This document shows, piece by piece, positions 11,836 through 21,934 of a stretch of 64,000 bases of DNA. The notes below the pieces were generated by a model, which did not search any database, was not told the DNA's origin, and saw only the letters and a list, made by a program, of their open reading frames with translations. The position numbers and the translations under genes are program-made. Each line of letters starts with the position of its first letter. Position 1 is the first letter of the stretch. Location of the stretch: the NCBI RefSeq assembly GCF_041381155.1, contig NC_091142.1, forward strand, positions 34,645,604 to 34,709,603, in the 5' to 3' direction. Source of the stretch: Argopecten irradians (lineage: Eukaryota > Mollusca > Bivalvia > Pectinida > Pectinidae).

Positions 11836-13183
11836 AAACCGCCCTAGATTGGCTGAAAAGGGCAAAAGTGAGGCGGTTGAGGGAGGACCGTTGAACAAGT
11901 CATTAGACAAGAATAAAATTGCGATGATATTAGATAAATTTTCATTTTTTCACTACAATTCGAATATTGAGAATATGAACATCGCCATTAGCGACTTTTA
12001 AACGATTTCATTGTTTACCATGATATTGAGATTATGAAAACTCTTGGAGCTATTGTTAAAACCGTAGTTCGTTGTAATTTCGCGACTTCGTTATTTTACA
12101 ACATGTGTGTAGAAACATAAATATGAAAATCTGTTGCTTGCAATCAAGTATTCATATTATTACTGTGCTTTAGAATTCGCGTAGTTACTCGGAATTTTGT
12201 ATATCCTCAAAATTAAGTGGTTCACATGTATCCGTTTTAGATAAATCCGCGATTCAACATAAAATAACTATATGTGTACATTGGACTAGAGATAAGTCAC
12301 ATGGTGGGATAATGTTACATTACATTTTTTCCTAATTATTGTTTCTAGAACCACTTGGACGGAGTTAATGTATTACTGACGTCGAAAGCAGCCCCTAAAT
12401 ATACCAGGCCGTTTCATGGAATTGATGGACTCTGAAAAGGTTTCCCGATTTCTGTCTTGGTATCTCGAACTTGACCCCGCCATCGGTTCCGAGTAAACAG
12501 TTCACATAAGACGTTTTGCTAGATGTATTAGTGGCGAGCTATGTAGACACCCTGGACTTACTTAAGTGATAAACACAGGTTCTAAATTGGAAGGGCTAGA
12601 TTTTAAGAGTTCAGATGAAGATCAAATGCTTGTATTATATAACGCAAGTGTGATACAGCCAAGCGATGAGATATCGGAGAGAGATGTCAATAAAACTATT
12701 CTTGTCATGGACAACACTGACTGTAGTGCTGGATATACCTTACTCATGCTTTGTCATACCGGATCACATCGGATCTTGGATATATTGGGATGCCCTGGTA
12801 TCCAGCTATTTATCAAGTGTTCTCTTCATCAGTTATAGACTAAAAAGACAAAAAAAACTATTACCTTCACGGACCGTGTTTGACAGTAACCATTCCACAG
12901 GGTGTTGAATTAGACAGTGCGTATTATTACCTGACTCTCTATTTAAGTGTATATAACGCATTTTTGATTGTTTTATTGTTAAATCCGTTTACACGACCAA
13001 AACTTCGTAAACATTAGCCAGGGTGTAACAGTCGGCTGTTGCACCGTACTGTTACATGCGCGAATAATATACGCAGACATTTCCCCCGTGCGGGACCCCA
13101 ACTCAAGCGTTTTTCGGATCCAGATTGTTTGTTGTCGTCTGCGGAAAATAGCTGAACCAAACAGTGGCAGCTGCAGATTTCAG

Positions 13184-13455
13184 GATATATCCGAACAGGA
13201 TTTGGATTTATTGATGGAAAATATGGACTCTCTAAGTACCAAGTATGTAATCAAGGGAGCTGTCAACATATTAACGAAATATTGCGAAGAGAAAGGCTTA
13301 CCCGTGATAGATGAAACATGCAGTAACGCAGAATTGAACGGGTTTCTGTGCAAATTCTACGTCGCACAGAGAACGAAAGATGGCAATCTCTATACCAAAA
13401 AGTCATTTCTTTCCATAAGGTATGGGCTACAAAACTATAATTTGTTCAGTTTATT
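13184..13455 (+). mobile_element. Crypton-type tyrosine recombinase fragment
   Basis: The frame reads 'STKYVIKGAVNILTKYCEEK', then 'ELNGFLCKFYVAQRTKDG' and 'SFLSIRYGLQNY'. This matches the helical core-binding domain that precedes the DUF3504 catalytic domain in Crypton transposons and Crypton-derived host proteins (ZMYM, QRICH1 and KIAA1958-like). An acceptor-like 'CAGATTTCAG' ends at 13183. Only the N-terminal DNA-binding part is here; no catalytic R..HxxR..Y region follows. It sits between the two halves of the Mab-21 relic, so it arrived with the segment that split that gene or was spliced next to it. It could instead be one exon of a domesticated gene. Confidence 0.65.
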
Positions 13456-13483
13456 AAATAGTGAGTCAGGTAACGAATCATTT

Positions 13484-13588
13484 GTTTCATTGGTACTGGG
13501 GGAACAGTCAAATCATTGCCCCTCGGTAGCAGCGAAGACCTAGGGAACTGTTGCATGATTTGACTGTTCCCCCCAGTACCAATGAAAC
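13484..13588. repeat. Hairpin with ~33-base arms
   Basis: GTTTCATTGGTACTGGGGGA with AACAGTCAAATCATTGC (13484-13519) is answered by ATGATTTGACTGTTCCCCCC and AGTACCAATGAAAC (13555-13588). It directly follows the Crypton-like fragment and could be one terminus of the inserted segment or an independent small element. Confidence 0.65.
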
Positions 13589-15168
13589 AATTGTATACTG
13601 TTTCCGTTGTTCATCGTAGCCAAATGGAAGCGATTTTAATAATTGTACAAAATATTGTGTCTGGCCACCCAGACACCTGGTTAATCATATCATCAGACAT
13701 GGCTGCCATGTTGCTGTTATTGGCGTCAAAGGGTCAGATATATTAGCATTTCAGTAAAGAATTTCTTTCGCATTAGCCGAAAAAAGCCTTGTCGCCTCAT
13801 TCAGTCATGTGCAACTGACAAACAAAAGCCTTACTGAAAATTTTCTTGAAAAAGTGCGTTGAACGTGATTCATCTGTAAAGGAATTACTCAGCTCCTACT
13901 TCAAGAAGACAATAGTGTTTCATGCTATAGAACATTCTAGACCATCCATTTGGGTGGACGAGAATATCATTCAGTGTTTTTGGTATTGTTTTACCATACT
14001 CCTGGAATGTGTACAGACCGGATACCTCCCGAACTATTTCATACTTACCAACAACATGTTTCGTTCTAAAGTAGCCGGTGACAACAGGACAAGACTACTC
14101 CGTGTGCTGAGTAGATACCAGAGTTTGTGTTACACCTGTCTTTTTGAGTGTTCAAGACGTTACCTCTGATTATTAAACTTAGTCCATCGACGTATCCGTT
14201 GTCTGGTGATAATACCTCACAGGAGTTCTTTCAGGATATATTCATATGCACGAAAACGGTCGGCACTTTTAGTACTTTCATTACTATGCAATATGCCTTA
14301 GAACTTATTTACAGAATTTCCCGGAAATATTCCGATAACTTGGATATAGGAATGTTATGTTTTATTAGTGCTATCGGGTGTATGTCTTACAACAGTATTG
14401 CTGATATAACTCAAGTTTATGATCAAGGCAATAAAACTGCTTACACACAGCTCAGACAACACAGGAGGATCCTTCACTTATCGTCTGCCACAGATGTTTG
14501 TCACGGTCTGCTATCTCTGGCCACGTTCTACTACAATGTTGGTTGTTACAAGAAAACTTCCGAAGTAGCATCCCACGTGGCTTACGCATGTCGGCAAAAG
14601 AGCTTGATACAACTCAAAGGGAATGGTATGGAATACAAGGAAGAGATATGTGGCAAAGGTTTCACCCTTCTACAGAAATCAAAACGTTATTTTTCTTATC
14701 CATATCTAATTCATACATATAATAATAAACTGTATCCTCCAGAACTAGTCAGTGTCGTTCAAATACACGATGGAAATATCGAACTTCCGCCGCTTCCGTA
14801 CGCTCTCTTTCTGCTTATATTGTCAACCTTAAGACTCGGTTATCTTGTCCAGTCCCAGACAATCCTCAATGATCTCTTGGCTGTACGGACCAATCCTATC
14901 TATGGAGTGGGTAACCACAACCTGGTTGGGATATGTCACCACGACAGGCAAGCAAAGCGTTTTGAGGATTCGTGCAGACAGACCTCTAAACAAACCTTGT
15001 CAAAATCAGCACAATGACGTCATGGATGACGATGATGGCGATAGTGACGACGTCGAGAATTACAGTCATAAAAATACATAATATTGATACGGTCAAGTTT
15101 GTTGAAATGTCCTGGTTTTAAATAGATGGTAATTCTATAAAACAACAATCTTATTAAACAAGTTCAAT

Positions 15169-15395
15169 TATTCGCCGAGACACACCATAGTCTATACCAG
15201 TTTGAGCTTCACAAAAAGATTTGGTTAGGTTTATTATATGTGCGTCCTATTATCAGCCCGGGTCATGTAAGGGCGGCCTCCTGGTTTGTGCTGTCTCGCG
15301 TGTGTGAAGTGTGAGGTGAATGTCCGGGGAGAATGCGGTGTATTGGTGTTTTGTCTTATTGGATGGTGGAACTCTTGTCCTTTTATAGTATATGT
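15169..15395 (-). mobile_element. SINE-like element R1, degenerate and broken
   Basis: A 35-base plus-strand scrap ('CGCCGAGACACACCATAGTC') is followed by a minus-sense copy from 'GTGCGTCCTATTATCAGCC' through 'AAGGGCGGCCTCC' to 'CCTTTTATAGTA'. Divergence is high. Confidence 0.5.
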
Positions 15396-15592
15396 ATTAG
15401 AAAACACTTATAGGGAAGTTTGACGGATAGTTCGGTACACAAAAATTAGTTCCTGACATTGCAGTTTTCAAGAAAAATATGTATAGATAATCATTAAATC
15501 ACGGATTACACTCTGATAGTAATTTGTTTAACATATATGGTTATTGGAATCAGAATAACAGTGTTTGAAAATGATTTGCAACTGGACATATA

Positions 15593-15767
15593 TAAAAAAA
15601 GGGCAACAGTTCCACTATACAAGAAGACATAACATGAATATACCACAGTCTCCCAAAACACGCACCTCGCACAACATACCCGCAACGCATCGCATACATG
15701 GAAAGGCCGTCCTTACATGACCATAGCTGTTAATAGGACGTTAATTAATCAAACAAACAAACATGCA
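15593..15767 (+). mobile_element. SINE-like element R1, 5'-truncated
   Basis: It starts at 'AAAAAAAGGGCAACAGTTCC' and ends TTAATTAATCAAACAAACAA. The truncation point is shared with several other copies near the internal A-rich site. Confidence 0.7.
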
Positions 15768-16262
15768 ATGTGCATCACAAAACCGTAATCATCAAATTAA
15801 CTATTTTACTTTCATATGCGATCATTTACTGGTACAAGCAGTGTGAAATGTGTAACTAATAAACTTTTCTTACATCGACATCAAAAATGTATCAATTGTA
15901 CGTGTGTAGATGCATCTAACAAAAGTAAGTGTGTGTACGTGTGTCACGTGCACAGTGGCAGGGTTAAGTCTAGAATAGTCTGTTCTAAAACATGTCATTG
16001 ATCATTTTCAGATACATATTAACAAGAGAAACACATTAAAAACAAAATATTTAAGTTTTCAACATATGAGACGGATCCAGAGAATTGGCATTATTAATAC
16101 ATTTAACTGTGATTACATGTGTCAACTATACCTTATTGTTATAAGAGGTAGAAGAAAGGAAATCTTTGAAATTCAGAAAAATTGTTTAAAAGAAAGAGCA
16201 TTACCTTGTTTGATCATCAGGAGGTTTTTTTCCGAATTCTAAATACATTTATATGAAACGAC

Positions 16263-16639
16263 CAATCTGATTAAAATACAGATCCTTATTATCACTACGT
16301 TGGATAAGAGGATCTGACAATATAAGGGGTCACGTCCAGATGACCTTCATACCACGTGTACTTCAGAGCAAATGCAGTTTCTACAACTTACAACATCAAT
16401 TGAAAACGTCTTTTCGCCCCAGTATGCATAAACAATTAGCTTTTTTGTGCACTTCGGGCGAGATGACTACATACAAGAAATAAATTTGGACAGCTTTTTC
16501 AAACAATTCGTCCCCAGTCAAGATTCTGGCAGTGCAGTGCCAATTTGACTGGTCATTTCAAAAGGTCATCTTGACGTGACCCCTAATGCGATGTTCTCAG
16601 ATCCTCTTGTGATAATAAGGATGTTTTTTAATCAGATTG
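16263..16639 (+). mobile_element. TIR element R2, complete copy
   Basis: The left TIR CAATCTGATTAAAATACAGA continues to 'GATCCTTATTATCACTACGT'. The right end 'GATCCTCTTGTGATAATAAG' leads to TTTTTTAATCAGATTG. The ends are mutually inverted over roughly 55 bases. It is non-coding, about 377 bp. Confidence 0.7.
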
Positions 16640-17470
16640 ATAAAACAGACTAAAAATTGCATTTGCAAAAAAAAAAGAGACAAACTGAAAGGATAGACTG
16701 AGTGTGCTGCGATGAATTAGATATAAACATGTATACCTTGTTCTCAACCAATTACGCCGTCCACTACATGTTTGACAGGAAGGTTGTTCAACTTGAAAAA
16801 CAACATGGCTTCTTGATTGACAGATTCAGAATCTGTCCTTCGAAGTTCTCTTACACCAAGAAACTTTGTATCTACACCAAAGTCTGCTGCTATAAGTCTT
16901 GTATATACAATTAGAACCGATTTGTTAACACAGTCTGTAACGTCATCCACTTCAATGGCGCAATATGGATATGCAGGTTCATTTAACTAAATACCTCTTC
17001 TCGTACACGCTTTGCTAGTCCGTTCATAAAGGAGGAGTGTCAATTTGGGCCCTCTGGTGGTCATGACCGATAAGCATTAGTGTTTTAGTTTAAATATACC
17101 CTGGCTTTAGGACATCATGATATGACATATGATTAAGGTCAGGTCGGAGTCCCTTGTGAGTTACGGGGAGTTAAACATGTCAGCAAGTTTGTTGTTCATT
17201 AGGCCTATAACCTCGCTTTCGGCCAGCTTTCGTTTTGTGTTCCAAAATAGAATATGACGGTCTATTTTTATCATTTTTGAGGTAGGTATTGCCCACGTTT
17301 TCCTGTCGTTTTAGATAACCAATCATTGTAATATAATATTCAATAAACATCTGAAAACCATATTTAAGCATACAGAACAAACTATTTAAGGTTCATGTCC
17401 ATTTAATAGGCGTTAAAATAATCAAACAAACAAAACATTTATAAATTGTGTCATTTATGTTCGTTAATTG
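16640..17470. other. Intergenic, nothing recognised
   Basis: No conserved coding or repeat signal was seen apart from a trace 'AATAGGCGTTAAAATAATCA' with CAAA repeats at about 17405-17433, probably the extreme 3' tail of an R1 copy. Confidence 0.35.
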
Positions 17471-17811
17471 AAAATGCTCCACCGCTGACGAATGGTATTT
17501 TTCTCTGTCAAAAACAGGAGCAGACGATTTAGTATTTTTCTTCAGGTACAAAAGTTACTTAGTTTACACCATTACCACCATTGAAAATTTTTTACTAGAG
17601 AAAGTTTTAAAAATAATTATTTGCATCCCGAAAAAATTCCATGGCGCTATGTCATATATGAGATGAAGTACAGATGCACGCACAATAAGCAAAATGAATT
17701 ATTTAAGATAATTTTTTGTGTTAATTTGACATATATATACACGATTAAATACGAATTATTGTTGAAATGATGAATATCGTTTATGATCTGTCAGCGGTGG
17801 TGCATCTTTAA
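17471..17811 (-). mobile_element. TIR element R3 (GATGCTCCACCGC ends)
   Basis: The left end AAAATGCTCCACCGCTGACG and right end CTGTCAGCGGTGGTGCATCT are inverted repeats. The body matches the copies at 38073 and 48103 in the opposite orientation ('GCATCCCGAAAAAATTCCAT', 'TACACGATTAAATACGAATT'). It is a non-autonomous DNA element of about 340 bp with no transposase. Confidence 0.7.
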
Positions 17812-18184
17812 AAATCAGTTGAATCTTTAGGCAAAACCCTTGACTCCTTTATAGTAATGATATTTATTCTTTGATAAAATATGAATCTTGTATTTAAAAA
17901 AAAATTCTAGTAGTTTACTAGAAATAGAAGTAACAGAAATTGGTCGTTTGATCAGACCTTTACGATACATTGGAAGAATACCGACGGTTAATACACTTGT
18001 TAAATAGTATATGCAGTGTTAGTTTAGGAGAATAGCATATTTTATGAATTCAAATAAAACTTACTATACTATAAGAAGTATCTGGTCTATAATGTCTTGC
18101 TCGATGATATTGATAGAAGAGACGATATAGGAGAAGAACTTAAGTGTATATTGTACCATGTGGTGGCTGCACAACAAGATCATT

Positions 18185-18323
18185 TGACCAAGACATAACA
18201 CGAAATACTGTAGTCTCCCAAAATACGCACCTCGCACTTCACACACTGCATACACGGGAGGCCGTCCTTACATGACCCTGGCTGTTCATAAGAACGTTAA
18301 AATAATCAAACAAACAAACTAAG
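18185..18323 (+). mobile_element. SINE-like element R1, 5'-truncated
   Basis: It spans 'ACATAACACGAAATACTGTA' to 'GTTAAAATAATCAAACAAAC'. The tail variant AAAATAATCAAAC (not TTAATTAATC) also occurs at 6440 and 49075 and may mark a subfamily. Confidence 0.65.
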
Positions 18324-18569
18324 ACATAATTATACACATTTATACTGCAAACAGGAATTTTTCATCCAACTTTTCATAAATAGTGGGGCAGCACCTTAAA
18401 AAATGTTGCAGATGAAATGAGAGACGAAAAAGACCATGATAACTCGTGATAATTCTCCAAAATATGCGCTATGCATATAATTGTACATGTATACGGTGCA
18501 TACGTGTATGGAAATTAAATGAAAAATAACGCACAAGGGGTCATGTTACATATCTCTGATCTATTTTGT

Positions 18570-18800
18570 CTGCATGAAGGAGTGTCGCGAAAGGGATATA
18601 AATCTTGCTTTTACTCTCAAAAGAGAGCGGTTTCATAAGCTTAGGAAACAATATCCAACAATTCAAAGTCATTTTACAATTTTAGTCTATTTGACTCCTG
18701 TGGCTGTGACTTTGAATGAAGGTCAAGGTCATTCTTTGATCAAAATCATAATTGGTAGCCCTTCAGCCCAGCATGCTGCAAACATAATACATGTACCATG
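18570..18800 (+). repeat. Single unit of the 145-bp GGTCAAGGTCA repeat
   Basis: It contains 'CTATTTGACTCCTGTGGCTG', 'GAAGGTCAAGGTCATTCTTT' and 'GGTAGCCCTTCAGCCCAGCA', the same order as each unit of the array at 59730-60600. The open frame 18574-18867 is a by-product of this repeat. Confidence 0.55.
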
Positions 18801-19017
18801 CATATGGTTAGCTGTCATTTTTCAACTCTCAAATGTATTCAGCAGTACAATACAGTGTACCTTTTAAACTGAAATGGCTTATTTTTTTTTAAATTTAACT
18901 GTTTAATAACTAGAATGAGAGAGATATATGATTTTTAGCTCTATTTCAAAAAGTTAAGTTTAATAAATTATTGTTTGTTCTGGATATTGACTGAGCGACC
19001 CAGAAATTTGAAAAAAA

Positions 19018-19048
19018 TGTAAAAAAATAAATAAATAAATAAATAAAA
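19018..19048. repeat. (AAAT)n microsatellite
   Basis: About seven tandem AAAT/AAATA units in an AT-rich stretch. Confidence 0.8.
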
Positions 19049-20134
19049 ATTAAGTTGGTCTCTGAAATGCTCGAAACTGAAGAGTCTGTTGAGTGCTTGA
19101 TATTCAGAAGGCCTACATTTAATTTTTTAAAACTTGTTACTATGACACACCTCCTCCCCAAGTGTCCAGCAACCTAGGCCTAACTCCGGGGGATCCAGGG
19201 CAATGAACATTTACCTGATTTACCTGATCTTCGGTCTATTGATAAGCCATTAGCTTCTAGACCACCTTTACTTTCGACTTCTGTCACGTAGATTTCATCG
19301 AGTTGCGCATGTCCGATGTAATTAAGTTTATTTCCTTTTTCAATTTTATAAAGTCTGTGCTTTCCATTAATAGCACTTGTTTCCGTTTTCTAAAAGCTAT
19401 TGTACAACCACTTGATAAAAGTCATGTACAATCCATTTTACATATATTAAAATAATATACTTCCGGTGAAATAAAGTTCTCTTCACCTGGCACAACAGCT
19501 CAATCATATGTACACATTTTATGAGGTTTCGACTGTATATGCAGTTAGATCTCACTGTAGCAATCTGGGTTAAATTTGTGTACGTTAGCCTAGGTATCTG
19601 ACATGTAAAACTGCAGTAAAACTATTTTATTAATGTTGATCATATCAATTATCAAGCTACCAGATTTTTCAGGTTTGTCTTCTTTAGTTGTCACTTATAT
19701 TTAATTTACAGCTATCCTTTGCAAGACATTGTCGCATGGACGTGTCACTGATCTCATCATGGTAGAACTATGCTCTGTGCTATTTTTAGACTGCAGCTGA
19801 CAAAACATGTGTCATCTGGGGTATAACGGGTATGGTTAATTACACTACTGTAGGGTAGAAATTTAATTATACAATTAAGCAAAATATTACGATAACATTA
19901 AAACGGCATCTGTCTCAGAGTCTGTACAATAGACTGAGACTGTCAGTTTACGAGTTGTTTAGCCTAGTTAATTAACGCTTGATTCAGTCGCTGTCATATG
20001 ATCAGACTTGGTACTACAGTAGGCATACGAAAAACAATCATAATAAACAGCAACCTCAAATATTAGATAGCGAATAATACTAACACCCGCCGATATTGAA
20101 AGGTTTAACAACTTTAATACATAACTAGGCTTAC

Positions 20135-20330
20135 TTACCTGATATTGCCGATTGTAACTTTAAAAGCGAAGCGGCTATCAACATCAATCTAAACCGGTTC
20201 CAACCGGATGCACAAGTGACACAACGTTACCATGCACATTCCTTCTACCAGGTGGCGCTGCCGTATTGCATTCCTTTGTGCGGTTGAACGCCCCAAACAG
20301 CAACCATTTCCACAGTGCACGCAAATCCCA
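20135..20330 (-). promoter_or_regulatory. Possible minus-strand promoter or first exon with CTCF-like site
   Basis: On the minus strand a strong splice donor consensus (CAG|GTAAGTAAG, plus-strand 'CTTACTTACCTG', about 20131-20142) closes a CpG-richer stretch upstream. Within it, 20245-20259 reads CTACCAGGTGGCGCT, matching the CTCF core CCASYAGRKGGCRSY except at the second base. No coding exon was found to the left on the minus strand, so a gene is only suggested. Confidence 0.3.
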
Positions 20331-21104
20331 AAAAATATTTGGATATCATTGCAAGATTTATAAAACTTTTTATATATTCAAATAATTATATAATAAAATA
20401 CATATATTTTTTCATAAATACGACCCATTTGTGAATGGTCCACTGTCGATCCAATCGATCAGAAAAACTTTGAAGGAAGGCGGCCCACAAGTCCCGAAAT
20501 CTCGTCTGTCGTGGAAATTTACTGTGAAGCTGTGAAATACCACCAATTTTCAAGACCGTCTTGTGGTCGTTCTGTATAATATTTCCAAAAACTAAAAATA
20601 CCGTTTTGTTCAGAATTACTTTTACTAATAATGTTTAGAATCTCAGTTTGTCAACTATGAGCGTTTGTTCGCTAGGACGAATTAAACAGAAACTAGCGAT
20701 GAAAATGTCGATTTTTGCCTGTTTGACCCAAAATATCTTACTCAAATGAATTTTCGTACAGTCAACATCTATCTCAGTCGATAGATCACGTCAGGATTTA
20801 CTTAACTGTAAAATACCGTTTAAAAGTATCTGTCAGTTTCCTTATTACTCAACTTGCGGTTATAAGCGTGTTGGTAGGTAAAAGTTGTGTTAACATTCGT
20901 TCCGAAGGAACGATAACTCTGTTATCGCACCTTACGTCTCTCATTTCATATGTAAGTTACCGACAAACAATTTACTTTTTCAAACTCTTCCGATATCTTC
21001 TAGATATTATGCAGTAGATGGAAGCACATCGAGCTTACAGTGAGCATTTATGTTCTCACGCTGTATCGCAACTGTGAGAAAGGATCTGGATTCTTTCCTC
21101 TGGC

Positions 21105-21412
21105 CACGACACACATCGCCTAGATAGAAGAAGTTCTTTCTGTTCCTGGTTAGCGCTCAGCATGAACGGAATGAAACGACAGGTTTGTCTGTGTCAGTAT
21201 AATGTAATCGGAAAGAATATGCTTGTTCAGTTTCTTCCTAGCGGTATGTGTCGGTCAAATAAAACTAAAAAATAGCAAGAGTTTCAATATTAAAAGAAGA
21301 CACAATACGAATATAACGCAGTACATATACCAAATAATGCAGACATCTACAAACATAGAAGGCCGTCTGAGTTGACTTGGCTAGACATTAATATGATAAA
21401 CCAAACCAAAAT
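21105..21412 (+). mobile_element. SINE-like element R1, highly degenerate
   Basis: Recognised by 'GGCCACGACACACATCGCCT', 'GGTTAGCGCTCAGCATGAAC', 'GTCAGTATAATGT', 'AGAAGACACAATACGAATAT' and 'AGGCCGTC'. It retains the A-box-like motif but has lost much of the tail. Confidence 0.5.
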
Positions 21413-21784
21413 TTACAGTTGTAAGACGGTAGTGTAAATGTATAGTTCCAACACAACTCTAACACATGCAGATGAAGGCCCACTGGGCCTTTTGTAAAAT
21501 GCATTCAAATGCAGCAACATTGAATTTCACCAAACGCTTTAGATTTACACACGATATAAAATAAACTATATTTATTTAATTTCCTGTCTAACTTTAGACA
21601 AGAAGGTAATATGAAATATGTCTCGCTAAAGGCATTGATTGAAATACAATACCTTAAACGTCAGAATAATATGCCTTAATGTAATGACATGTATCCAGTA
21701 TTACTAGTGAATAATGGTGGTATCAAATTGGTTTTTAAAAAATGAGGTCGTCAAACCGAATTATGGCCATGAACGTATAATCGT

Positions 21785-21934
21785 CATTTTGACACCATCA
21801 GGATGTTGCCTAAATTGTGTACACTTATCTTAACGAAGGCGAGCAGAAGGTTATCGTTTTACCTACACTTTTCTTTCTTGAATAATTCCGTTATTGGCAG
21901 ACGAAGTCGGGCGTCTAAAATTCTAGCAATAACA
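21785..21934 (+). promoter_or_regulatory. Conserved proximal block of chitin-binding gene 1
   Basis: The 150 bases before the start codon align with 29060-29219 and 50341-50474. Shared features are TTTTGACACC at the distal edge, CTTATCTTAACGAAGG (copy 2 CTTATCTTAAAGAAGG), AGGTTATC, and 'ATTGGCAGACGAAGTCGG' close to the ATG. TTATC in two places is a GATA-factor core on the opposite strand. It probably spans the core promoter and 5' UTR; no TATA box stands out. Confidence 0.5.

Larger units (their letters stand above)
12425..15017 (+). pseudogene. Mab-21 / cGAS-like receptor gene, broken
   Basis: This is a relic of a Mab-21-domain gene, a nucleotidyltransferase-fold family that includes cGAS-like receptors and is much expanded in bivalves. 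The N-terminal block (12425-12838) reads 'MDSEKVSRFLSWYLEL' and 'GSKLEGLDFKSSDEDQM', the G-S helix and acidic DxD-type metal site, then 'VMDNTDCSAGYTLL'. A shifted frame continues 'YLHGPCLTVTIPQGVELDSA' (12856-12950), the conserved HGPC block. After a foreign 740-base segment come 'RISFALAEKSLVASFSHVQL' (13758 on), 'LLSSYFKKTIVFHAIEHSRP' (13846-14169) and a helical C-terminal part (14148-15017: 'DVCHGLLSLATFYYNV', 'YPPELVSVVQ', 'LPPLPYALFLLIL'). Damage: two in-frame stops before the GSK motif (about 12494 and 12563), a stop replacing the Trp of the usual WRISF (13755-13757), and frame changes near 12845, 13850 and 14150. It cannot make a full protein as read. The family assignment is firm; any immune role of its ancestor is inference. 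Confidence 0.8.
18870..21100. other. Intergenic, mostly unique-looking
   Basis: Apart from the microsatellite and the possible minus-strand promoter region, no gene or clear repeat was recognised. Open frames are short and lack conserved motifs. Confidence 0.35.
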
